From an uncultured Flavobacterium sp. (GTDB lineage Bacteria; Bacteroidota; Bacteroidia; Flavobacteriales; Flavobacteriaceae), in contig CAMFLD010000016.1 of NCBI GenBank assembly GCA_945957245.1, forward strand, positions 1-15,684: 15,684 nucleotides of DNA. Reading direction: 5' to 3'. Positions 1-7,010 of the stretch are shown piece by piece (within the stretch, counting starts at the first letter, position 1; the number at the start of each line of letters is the position of its first letter). Both the position numbers and the translations under genes were made by a program. A model generated the notes under the pieces. The model ran no database searches and was not told the origin of the DNA. It was given only the letters and a program-made list of their open reading frames with translations.

Positions 1-2690
1 CTATTATTCCCAATCTTGAAAACAAATTCATAAAAGAAAATCGGGAAAGTTTTCTTGATTACATAAGCGATAAAACCGTTTTATGTATTGAAAATACAGA
101 ATTTTTAGTTTCACAACTGGACAAGCTTTTTGGCAAAGCTATTGAAACTTTTGATAAGCTTTCAAAAGAAATCAATCATGCATCACCACAACATTTGTTT
201 CTGAGTCAGGAAAGTTTTTTGAGAAAAGCACTTGATTTTTCCATCATCGAACTATCCAACAAACCTTTTTTCAATGCTGTTAAAACTTTTGAATTCCACA
301 TACAGCCCCAGCCATCGTTCAACAAACAGTTTGATTTGCTCTTAAACAATCTAAGCGAGAATCATTTTAACGGATATACTAATTATCTGTTTTGTTCCAA
401 TGATGCTCAGGCTAATCGTTTCCATGATATTTTTGAATCTATTGATGAGGAAAACCATGAGAACATCCGCAAGCAATACCACACAATTGTTTCTTCTTTG
501 TACCAGGGTTTTACAGATGAGGAACACCAAATTGCCTGCTATACCGATCATCAGATTTTTGAGCGTTACCATAAATTCAACATCAAAAATGGGTATTCCA
601 AAAAGCAAACGCTTACGCTAAAAGAATTGAATTCCTTATCTGTTGGTGACTATGTTACCCATATTGACCACGGAATTGGAAAATTTGGAGGCTTACAGAA
701 AATACAGGTCGAAGGTAAAACACAGGAAGCCATAAAACTGGCTTATGCCGATAACGATATTGTGTATGTGAGTATTCATTCGTTGCATAAAATCTCGAAA
801 TACACCGGAAAAGACGGAGCGCCGCCTAAGATATATAAATTGGGTTCCAATGCCTGGAAAACGTTAAAACAAAAAACGAAAGCCCGTGTCAAACACATTG
901 CATTCAACCTGATTCAGCTATACGCTAAGCGCCGCCTGGAAAAAGGATTTGCCTGTGCACCCGACAGTTATCTGCAAAAAGAGCTGGAAAGTTCATTTAT
1001 ATACGAAGACACACCAGACCAAATGACCGCCACGCAGGATGTAAAAGCCGACATGGAACGAGACCGTCCCATGGACCGATTGGTTTGCGGCGATGTTGGT
1101 TTCGGTAAAACCGAAGTGGCAATACGGGCTGCCTTTAAAGCAGTTGATAATGGCAAACAGGTAGCAGTTTTGGTTCCAACCACTATTTTGGCTTACCAGC
1201 ATTACCGTACTTTTTCTGAAAGGTTAAAAGACATGCCGGTTAACATTGGCTACCTAAACCGTTTCAGAACCGCAAAACAAAAAGCTCAGACTCTTGAAGA
1301 TTTAGCTGCAGGTAAATTGGATATTATCATAGGAACGCACCAGTTGGTAAACAAAAATGTCAAATTCAAGGATTTAGGCCTGCTGATTGTAGATGAAGAG
1401 CAGAAGTTTGGTGTCAATGTAAAAGACAAACTCAAAACAATTGCGGCTAATGTCGATACTTTGACCCTTACGGCAACACCTATTCCGAGAACGCTTCAGT
1501 TTTCATTAATGGCGGCCAGAGATTTGTCAGTGATTACGACTCCGCCACCCAACAGATATCCTATTGAATCACAGGTAGTAGGTTTTAGCGAAGAATTAAT
1601 CCGGGATGCTGTTTCTTATGAAATTCAGAGAAACGGACAGGTTTTCTTTATCAATAATCGAATTGAAAACATCAAGGAAATTGCCGGAATGATTCAGCGG
1701 TTGGTTCCTGATGCCCGTGTGGGTGTTGGTCACGGCCAAATGGAAGGCAACAAACTTGAAGAACTGATGCTCGGTTTTATGAATGGTGATTTTGATGTTT
1801 TAGTAGCAACAACCATCATTGAAAGTGGTTTGGATGTGCCCAATGCCAATACGATTTTTATCAATAATGCCAATAATTTCGGCCTTTCCGATTTGCACCA
1901 AATGCGGGGGCGTGTTGGACGAAGCAATAAAAAAGCCTTCTGTTATTTTATCTGCCCGCCGTACTCCGTAATGACCGATGATGCCCGTAAACGAATCCAG
2001 GCTTTGGAGCAATTTAGTGAGCTGGGAAGTGGTTTCAACATTGCCATGAAAGATTTGGAAATCCGTGGTGCCGGGGATTTATTGGGAGGAGAACAAAGCG
2101 GTTTCATTAACGAAATTGGATTTGAGACTTACCAGAAAATCATGAATGAAGCTATTGAAGAATTGAAGGAAAATGAATTCAAAGAGCTCTATGAATCTGA
2201 AAATGATATTGATAACAAAGAATATGTTAAGGAACTGCAGATCGACACCGATTTCGAATTGCTGTTCCCGGATGAATACATCAATAACATTACTGAGCGT
2301 TTGAATTTGTACAATGAATTAAGCAACATCAAAGATGAAGCAGGTTTGCATTCTTACGAAGAAAAGCTGATTGACCGCTTTGGACCGTTGCCTAAAGAAG
2401 CTAAAGCTTTGTTGGACAGCATACGCATCAAATGGATTGCCACCCAGATGGGAATTGAAAAAATCATTATGAAGCAGGGCAAACTGATTGGGTATTTTGT
2501 GGGCGACCAGCAATCCGATTATTATAATTCGAAACAATTCCGAAAAGTGCTTCAGTTTGTACAGCAATATGGCAATATCTGCAAGATGAAAGAAAAGGAA
2601 ACCAAGAACGGATTACGCCTGCTGCTGACTTTTGAAAATGTAAAATCCATCAATAAAGCGCTGGAATATATGGAACTGATGAAACAATAA
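1..2690 (+). CDS. mfd: Transcription-repair coupling factor Mfd (5' truncated by window edge)
   Basis: Mfd is an ATP-driven DNA translocase that binds stalled RNA polymerase, displaces it from damaged DNA and recruits UvrA for nucleotide excision repair. The frame is open from base 3, giving 895 visible codons; about 220 N-terminal residues (UvrB-like domains) lie outside the window if the protein has the usual length of about 1,110. Numbering from base 3, the RNA-polymerase-interacting (CarD-like) domain starts near residue 209 (VGDYVTHIDHGIGKF). The SF2 motor follows: Walker A GDVGFGKT at 363-370, Walker B DEEQ at 464-467, TATPIPRTL, then ESGLDVPNA and QMRGRVGRS (from 633). The translocation (TRG) segment and C-terminal D7 regulatory domain complete it. 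An internal TTG at 195 can be mistaken for a start, but upstream codons are in frame and Mfd-like. No frameshift is seen. The assignment is secure. Confidence 0.97.
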   Translation, partial: IIPNLENKFIKENRESFLDYISDKTVLCIENTEFLVSQLDKLFGKAIETFDKLSKEINHASPQHLFLSQESFLRKALDFSIIELSNKPFFNAVKTFEFHIQPQPSFNKQFDLLLNNLSENHFNGYTNYLFCSNDAQANRFHDIFESIDEENHENIRKQYHTIVSSLYQGFTDEEHQIACYTDHQIFERYHKFNIKNGYSKKQTLTLKELNSLSVGDYVTHIDHGIGKFGGLQKIQVEGKTQEAIKLAYADNDIVYVSIHSLHKISKYTGKDGAPPKIYKLGSNAWKTLKQKTKARVKHIAFNLIQLYAKRRLEKGFACAPDSYLQKELESSFIYEDTPDQMTATQDVKADMERDRPMDRLVCGDVGFGKTEVAIRAAFKAVDNGKQVAVLVPTTILAYQHYRTFSERLKDMPVNIGYLNRFRTAKQKAQTLEDLAAGKLDIIIGTHQLVNKNVKFKDLGLLIVDEEQKFGVNVKDKLKTIAANVDTLTLTATPIPRTLQFSLMAARDLSVITTPPPNRYPIESQVVGFSEELIRDAVSYEIQRNGQVFFINNRIENIKEIAGMIQRLVPDARVGVGHGQMEGNKLEELMLGFMNGDFDVLVATTIIESGLDVPNANTIFINNANNFGLSDLHQMRGRVGRSNKKAFCYFICPPYSVMTDDARKRIQALEQFSELGSGFNIAMKDLEIRGAGDLLGGEQSGFINEIGFETYQKIMNEAIEELKENEFKELYESENDIDNKEYVKELQIDTDFELLFPDEYINNITERLNLYNELSNIKDEAGLHSYEEKLIDRFGPLPKEAKALLDSIRIKWIATQMGIEKIIMKQGKLIGYFVGDQQSDYYNSKQFRKVLQFVQQYGNICKMKEKETKNGLRLLLTFENVKSINKALEYMELMKQ

Positions 2691-2720
2691 AAAGTCCCGG
2701 ATTTTGGGGCATTTTTTATT
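2688..2720. terminator. Shared terminator between mfd and the convergent small gene
   Basis: A hairpin right after the mfd stop pairs GTCCC (2694-2698) with GGGGC (2706-2710), one pair being G-U, around a 7-nt loop. A-rich sequence to the left and six T (2712-2717) to the right flank it, so it can end transcription from both strands. The stem is short and imperfect. Confidence 0.65.
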
Positions 2721-2730
2721 TGATTCTGTT

Positions 2731-2961
2731 TTATATAATTTTAAATACTGCTTTTTTACCCTCTGCCTCTTTAATAATGGCATTTATGGTCAACCCTTTG
2801 TCAAAATAATCAAGTTCATGTTTAGTTATAGGCGAATCTGAAAAGTTCCTTTTATAAAAAGATTCATTCATGATATAAAACTCATCTCCTGATTCATCTT
2901 TAAGTTTAAACAACCATTCGTGCTTAATAGTAAAGTTTACTTCTGTTATTCTTAATCTCAT
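2731..2961 (-). CDS. Small hypothetical protein, 76 aa
   Basis: I do not recognise this protein. It is 76 residues, has no signal peptide or membrane segment, and alternates short beta-like stretches (RLRITEVNFTI, WLFKLKDESGDEFYIM) with charged loops; the C-terminus (KAVFKII) is also strand-like. It lies 26 bp downstream of another small minus-strand gene and probably shares its transcript. It converges on mfd and uses the common terminator. AGGATA upstream of the ATG is a possible but poorly spaced ribosome site. The reading frame fills the gap between neighbours and has no longer competing ORF, which supports it being real, but short length limits certainty. Confidence 0.6.
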   Translation of the reverse strand: MRLRITEVNFTIKHEWLFKLKDESGDEFYIMNESFYKRNFSDSPITKHELDYFDKGLTINAIIKEAEGKKAVFKII

Positions 2962-2987
2962 AGGTTAATTATCCTATCCCTAACAAG

Positions 2988-3254
2988 TTAACCATTTATG
3001 TATTTTTCAACCTCTAAGACAAAGTTAAACACACTTTCATTTTCGCAATTCTCCTTTAACTTCATTATCGTTGCATCAGCAAAATTCTTTGAAGCCAAAC
3101 CTTTCCTTTGTAAAAAAAGCTCCTGCATAAAGTTGCTTAACATAGACCATTCTTCATCGGTTATTATTCTTTTTGAATCCTTATTTTGAAGATAATAGCC
3201 ATCATAATATCCCTTATATTTCTTAAATAATTCTATTTTTTCAATGGTCAGCAT
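2988..3254 (-). CDS. Small hypothetical protein, 88 aa
   Basis: I do not recognise this protein with confidence. It is 88 residues, soluble, and predicted mostly helical, with an aromatic patch near the start (KKYKGYYDGYYLQ), then DEEWSMLSNFMQELFLQRKGLAS and a C-terminal helix. Its start lies only 11 bp beyond the hairpin terminator of the upstream protease gene, so it either relies on readthrough or has a promoter hidden within the protease 3' end; no convincing TAnnTTTG box is visible in the gap. It is probably co-transcribed with the 76-aa gene 26 bp downstream. The pair could be a two-protein unit, but nothing in the sequence assigns a role. Confidence 0.65.
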   Translation of the reverse strand: MLTIEKIELFKKYKGYYDGYYLQNKDSKRIITDEEWSMLSNFMQELFLQRKGLASKNFADATIMKLKENCENESVFNFVLEVEKYING

Positions 3255-3264
3255 ACTTGTTTAT

Positions 3265-3302
3265 TAATAATAAAAGCCCCGGATTCGGGGCTTTTATTAT
3301 TA
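3265..3302 (-). terminator. Perfect hairpin terminator of the metalloprotease gene
   Basis: The arms 3265-3281 and 3286-3302 are exactly complementary: 17 bp with a GATT loop. The G/C core GCCCCG/CGGGGC is flanked by A/T arms that supply the T-tract on either strand. The outermost bases include the protease stop codon (3300-3302), so the terminator starts inside the gene. It could work in both directions, but the only gene ending here is on the minus strand. Confidence 0.9.
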
Positions 3303-5471
3303 CATTTTCAAAACCTTAAAGTTAACTTCCTTATCATTTATCTTCATTTTGAAGAAATACGTTCCGTTGCTGAATTGGGAAATATCAACATTAGTGGACA
3401 AATCATTTATTTTGTGTTGGAAAAGCAATTGTCCCTGCACATTGTAAACAGTTACTTCCGTGATAGCATCTTTTGATTTGATAGCTACAGTTCCTGTTGT
3501 TGGATTTGGGTAATAACTATAATCAATAAAATCCGCATTTTCAATCCCCAATGAACCTGTACAAACCACTGTGGCTACCCAACCGGCGGCAACAACTCCC
3601 TGATCAGAGTAGAATTTCACCGTCAACGAACCATCGGCTGCTGAGGAGTTAAATATTCCCGGATTCGCTGTTCCGGTTAGACCGTTTGGTGTCAGACTAG
3701 GGTAAGTCTCATCAGAACCATCATAAATATAGAGATAATCGTAGTCTGTTTCAAGATTAAAACTTGAGAAATTAATCCTAAGTTTTAATCCCGGATTACT
3801 TGGTGTCATTGTTCTTGTCCAGGACTCCATATTAGTATAATCGCCATTTGTCCCTCCTGTATCGGTAAAGGTATTTGCAGTACAGAAATTATTTGCTGCC
3901 GTGATAACCACCTTTTGTCTATCTGCCGCTTCCAATCCTGTACACAAAGGCCTAACTCTTATTTTGTAGTAAGTATTTGGATTCAATCCAGAAACAGAAT
4001 AAGAATTAGTGGTGGCAGTATTCCAAACAATATTGGATGATGAGAACGGAGTCACCGCTACCTGCCATGAATTCGCCGATCCTATATCAGTCCAGCTTAT
4101 GTTAACCGAATTTGGAGTAACATTTGTAGTAGTGATTTCTGTTACGGTATTAGGGCAGCTTGAAGAGCAATCCGGGCTTAAGCAGGTTGACCCATTTACT
4201 GCATTGAGTATTGCCGTTTTTGGTTGAGGCCCAAAACCATTACTCAAATTAATACCTACTCCACTTATCAAATGGCAATAACTCATTATAGTTCCCTTGT
4301 CAACGGTAGGTATTGGACCTACTGCACAACTTCCTTCTGAATAACCGGCTTGGGTTCCGCATCCGTCTATAGATGTATTATTTCCGTTCCATACACAGGC
4401 GTGGGTGTGTCGTGAACCTAATAAATGTCCAAACTCGTGCGTAATTACCTGAACTGTCCAGGAATAAGTGGGAACCGTGTTATAAGTAAAGTTAACATCC
4501 GAATAGCTGTAATTAAACTGACTACATAAACCATTTATAGTAACAGCTACGCCTCCAAGTCCTCCAGGGTCAATTCCTATAAGTTGTCCTACATCACCAT
4601 CAAAAACTGGTGTGTTTTCAGCAAAAGCATTGAGGTAATCTCCTGAAGATGTGCCAACTCCCTCATAAGGGTCTGGAGTTTCCCAAATATAAAATGATTT
4701 CAGGGTTACCGAAATAGTATCAGCTGCGTATAAAGTCTGTACATTATTAAAAACGGATGTCATCCAATTAGAAGTGGTTTCTACGCTATTTCCATTTGCA
4801 ACAAACAAATTGTTGTCCATTTCAAAATACATCGAAACGCATCTGTCGCTCAGAACACTTCTAGTGGCATTATTGGTTTTTCCAACTGAAGATCCATCGT
4901 CCTTAACATGACAGTCGAAATCGTTCAGGACTTTCATTTTGGCATCAGAATAAACAATGTAATCTCTTTGGTTATTTAATTTATCCAACTTCCCAATAAC
5001 AAGGTTTCCTAATCCCTGGCTGGAAATGATACCATTAAATTCTCCATTGAAAAAGTTAAAAGCTGACACTGATTTTGTATCTCCATTAACAATTCCTCTG
5101 TAGTAAACCCCTTTTTGATAGGATATATTTTTCTTTTTATTGCTGTCAATATGAAACCCTTCAGCAAAAGGATTTACTTTATATAAAAGCACATTTATGT
5201 TTTGATTTTGATACGGAATCCGGAGTTCTATTGTTTGATATTGGTTAGCAACAATGTCATTGATTTTTTCCAAATTAATTGTAGCCAAAGTAGCTCCGTC
5301 AACAACTTTATTCACATCGCTGTCTATGGCAGTTTGTGTTGGTGTTAATACAGAAAAAGGCACAAAGCTGGCTCTCAATTTTTGTAATTCCAGCACCTTT
5401 TCCCCAATCGCATTCTGCGCAAAAAGTGGGCTTAAGCAACATAAGGCTAACAATAGTAGGTATTTTTTCAT
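3300..5471 (-). CDS. Secreted reprolysin-like (metzincin) metalloprotease with FN3, CUB and T9SS sorting domains
   Basis: This is a predicted zinc endopeptidase exported by Sec and then across the outer membrane by T9SS. Visible in order are a signal peptide (1-19, cleavage after LFAQ or nearby), a propeptide to about residue 205, and a catalytic domain to about 430. The catalytic domain has the metzincin zinc motif HEFGHLLGSRH (H345, E346, H349, H355) and a Met-turn at IMSYC (M396). A fibronectin type III domain (about 443-525) follows, then a CUB-like domain (about 528-640, YDYLYIYDG), and a C-terminal type A sorting domain starting YPNPTTG near 654. C187 in FDCHV lies just before the catalytic domain and could act as a cysteine switch; that is inference. 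The gene appears monocistronic. The substrate is not indicated; nutrient protein degradation is the usual role. The signal peptide ends in ALCC, but nothing else supports a lipoprotein. Confidence 0.93.
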   Translation of the reverse strand: MKKYLLLLALCCLSPLFAQNAIGEKVLELQKLRASFVPFSVLTPTQTAIDSDVNKVVDGATLATINLEKINDIVANQYQTIELRIPYQNQNINVLLYKVNPFAEGFHIDSNKKKNISYQKGVYYRGIVNGDTKSVSAFNFFNGEFNGIISSQGLGNLVIGKLDKLNNQRDYIVYSDAKMKVLNDFDCHVKDDGSSVGKTNNATRSVLSDRCVSMYFEMDNNLFVANGNSVETTSNWMTSVFNNVQTLYAADTISVTLKSFYIWETPDPYEGVGTSSGDYLNAFAENTPVFDGDVGQLIGIDPGGLGGVAVTINGLCSQFNYSYSDVNFTYNTVPTYSWTVQVITHEFGHLLGSRHTHACVWNGNNTSIDGCGTQAGYSEGSCAVGPIPTVDKGTIMSYCHLISGVGINLSNGFGPQPKTAILNAVNGSTCLSPDCSSSCPNTVTEITTTNVTPNSVNISWTDIGSANSWQVAVTPFSSSNIVWNTATTNSYSVSGLNPNTYYKIRVRPLCTGLEAADRQKVVITAANNFCTANTFTDTGGTNGDYTNMESWTRTMTPSNPGLKLRINFSSFNLETDYDYLYIYDGSDETYPSLTPNGLTGTANPGIFNSSAADGSLTVKFYSDQGVVAAGWVATVVCTGSLGIENADFIDYSYYPNPTTGTVAIKSKDAITEVTVYNVQGQLLFQHKINDLSTNVDISQFSNGTYFFKMKINDKEVNFKVLKM

Positions 5472-5504
5472 AGTGGTATTAAAGCTGATTTAAATTATTG
5501 ACTG

Positions 5505-5512
5505 TAAAGGTA
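5505..5512 (-). promoter_or_regulatory. Possible -7 box of the metalloprotease promoter
   Basis: On the minus strand TACCTTTA matches the Bacteroidota -7 consensus TAnnTTTG except for the last base, and lies 34 nt upstream of the protease ATG. The nearest TTG that could serve as the -33 box is 26 nt upstream, longer than the usual spacing, so the assignment is tentative. Confidence 0.3.
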
Positions 5513-5523
5513 TTGAAATTCAG

Positions 5524-5552
5524 AAAAAAATAACTTACCAACCTATTTTTTT
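5524..5552. terminator. A/T-only inverted repeat, possible terminator after the YraN-type gene
   Basis: AAAAAAATA (5524-5532) and TATTTTTTT (5544-5552) are perfect 9-bp complements around an 11-nt loop, 14 bp beyond the YraN-type gene stop. The stem has no G-C pairs, so it would be weak, but it ends in a T-run on both strands and is the only candidate between this operon and the protease promoter. Confidence 0.35.
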
Positions 5553-5565
5553 AAGATTTGTTGCA

Positions 5566-5925
5566 TCAGAAATAGTAGAATGCGTCCTCGATATGTTCTA
5601 TTTTATAAGTTTTATCTTCCTTGTGGATGGCGATAATGTCAAACCTAATTTCGACGTCCAGTTCGTTTGATATCACATACTCATTGATGGCCTTTACGAG
5701 TAATTTTATTTTACTTGGTTTTACAAAGTCCTGAGGCAGGCCAAATTCAACAGAAGAACGGGTTTTTACTTCCACTACGACCAGAATATTTTCTTTTTGC
5801 GCAATAATATCGATTTCTGCCTTTTGGAAAGTCCAGTTGGTTTCCAGAATATCATAACCCTTTTCCCTGAGAAATGCTTCAGCCAGCTCTTCCCCTAATT
5901 TTCCAAGTTTGTTGTGTTCTGCCAT
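5566..5925 (-). CDS. YraN family (UPF0102) nuclease-fold protein
   Basis: At 119 aa this matches the length of the YraN/UPF0102 family, which has a PD-(D/E)XK nuclease-like fold related to Holliday-junction resolvases; its cellular role is not firmly established. The N-terminus carries the family pattern LGxxGEELAxxFLxxKGYxILExNW (residues 7-31). The presumed active-site elements follow: E37-I-D39 in AEIDIIA and E52-V-K54 in VVVEVKTR. The residue before E37 is Ala, where most relatives have Gly (GEIDLIA). The ATG directly abuts the TAG stop of the upstream LD-carboxypeptidase gene, with no gap, so translation is probably coupled. The fold and family are clear; nuclease activity is not proven for the family. 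Confidence 0.92.
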   Translation of the reverse strand: MAEHNKLGKLGEELAEAFLREKGYDILETNWTFQKAEIDIIAQKENILVVVEVKTRSSVEFGLPQDFVKPSKIKLLVKAINEYVISNELDVEIRFDIIAIHKEDKTYKIEHIEDAFYYF

Positions 5926-6879
5926 CTATTCAAAAACTACTTTACTACCTTGAGCAGTGACTTCCATTGCAACCTGACTTCCAATGATAAGAGCCCGGTT
6001 ATCCCGGATATGTCCTGCGGGGAAATTGTAGATAATGGGAATGTTCAATCCTTTTGTTGCATCTTCAATTATTTCGAGTGCATTCCTTCCCCAGGGAATT
6101 TCGTTGTCTTTCATTTCGGTCATAGCACCCACAATAATCCCTTTGAGTCCGGATAGGCAGCCGTTGCGTTTGAGGTTCATCATCATTCGGTCAACATGGT
6201 ACAGGTATTCGTCCAAATCTTCTATAAAAAGGATTTTATCATTGCAGTCTACTGCTGATTCAGAACCTAACAAGCTGTATAAAATGGAAAGGTTCCCTCC
6301 TACCAATTCCCCTTTGGCTTTGCCAATATGATTCAAAGCATCACAATCCAGACTATATTCCAACTTGTCCCCAAATAGTGCAGCACATAATGAATTCTTT
6401 GCTTCGTCTGTTGCTCTTGGGATGGCAACCGGCATTGTTCCGTGGATGGATTTAATTCCCATTCGGTTTAAATGACTGTGTAAAACAGTTACATCACTAA
6501 AGCCAATAATCCATTTGGGATTTTGTTTGAATTTTGTAAAATCCAGTTTATCAATCATTTTCACAGTTCCATATCCGCCGCGGACACACCAGATTGCTTT
6601 GATATTAGGATTGTCCATTTGCTCCTGAAAATCTGCTGCCCGCTGCTCGTCTGTACCGGCCAGCTGATAATAATCCAAGCCTATGGTCTTCCCTAGCTTG
6701 ACATGAAGCCCCCAACCTTCCAGTAAATCGATAGTTGGTTTAAGGTTGTCTTCGATATTTTTACGGGCTGTAGAAACGATGGCAATCGTGTCGCCTTTTT
6801 GCAAATACGGTGGTGTAATCATCTTTTGCGAATAAGAGGAAATTGAAAATAAAGTAACTAAAAACAGAAGCGTCCGCAT
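5926..6879 (-). CDS. LD-carboxypeptidase (peptidase family S66), probably exported
   Basis: S66 enzymes remove the terminal D-Ala from muropeptide tetrapeptides during peptidoglycan recycling. With the ATG at 6877-6879 the protein has 317 residues, about the family length. The catalytic triad is visible as S128 in GFSD, E220 in LFIEDLDE and H290 in PAGHIRDN, along with the conserved CVRGGYGT. I chose this ATG over the in-frame TTG at 6910-6912 because it starts a clean signal peptide (RTLLFLVTLFSISSYSQ). A third choice, ATG at 6820-6822 (MITPPYL), would give a cytosolic enzyme, like E. coli LdcA. If the signal is used, the protein acts in the periplasm, which is a less usual place for this activity. 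It is the first gene of a two-gene unit with the YraN-type gene and is divergent from metG. Confidence 0.9.
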   Translation of the reverse strand: MRTLLFLVTLFSISSYSQKMITPPYLQKGDTIAIVSTARKNIEDNLKPTIDLLEGWGLHVKLGKTIGLDYYQLAGTDEQRAADFQEQMDNPNIKAIWCVRGGYGTVKMIDKLDFTKFKQNPKWIIGFSDVTVLHSHLNRMGIKSIHGTMPVAIPRATDEAKNSLCAALFGDKLEYSLDCDALNHIGKAKGELVGGNLSILYSLLGSESAVDCNDKILFIEDLDEYLYHVDRMMMNLKRNGCLSGLKGIIVGAMTEMKDNEIPWGRNALEIIEDATKGLNIPIIYNFPAGHIRDNRALIIGSQVAMEVTAQGSKVVFE

Positions 6880-6961
6880 CAATAAGTTTAGGTTTGAAAA
6901 TAGCCTTTTCAAAAGTAAACAAATCCCAAATTAATTCGGTAAATCTTGGCTTAAAAATACT

Positions 6962-6969
6962 TATTTTTG
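6962..6969 (+). promoter_or_regulatory. Candidate -7 box for metG
   Basis: TATTTTTG fits TAnnTTTG exactly and lies 41 nt upstream of the metG ATG. A TTG at 6946-6948 is only 13 nt upstream, too close for the usual -33 spacing of about 17-23 nt, so the upstream element is poor. Confidence 0.4.
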
Positions 6970-6972
6970 CAC

Positions 6973-6997
6973 CCTCCGGTAACACATCCGGTTAACA
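6973..6997 (+). repeat. Short imperfect tandem repeat in the metG leader
   Basis: CCTCCGGTAACA (6973-6984) is followed at once by CATCCGGTTAACA (6985-6997). The two copies share TCCGGT(T)AACA and lie between the candidate -7 box and the start codon, so they would be in the 5' untranslated leader. Function is unknown. Confidence 0.5.
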
Positions 6998-7010
6998 ATA
7001 TTTTTTTACA

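Noticed and set aside
195..197. TTG as the start of mfd
   Set aside because: The frame is open to the window edge and upstream codons continue a Mfd-like protein; an 831-aa Mfd would lack its N-terminal domains.
6035..6331. 98-codon plus-strand frame inside the LD-carboxypeptidase gene
   Set aside because: Opposite a gene with an intact catalytic triad; no domain or promoter supports it.
6880..6912. TTG at 6910 as the start of the LD-carboxypeptidase
   Set aside because: It would place 11 extra residues before a clean signal peptide; the ATG at 6877-6879 gives a standard exported protein.
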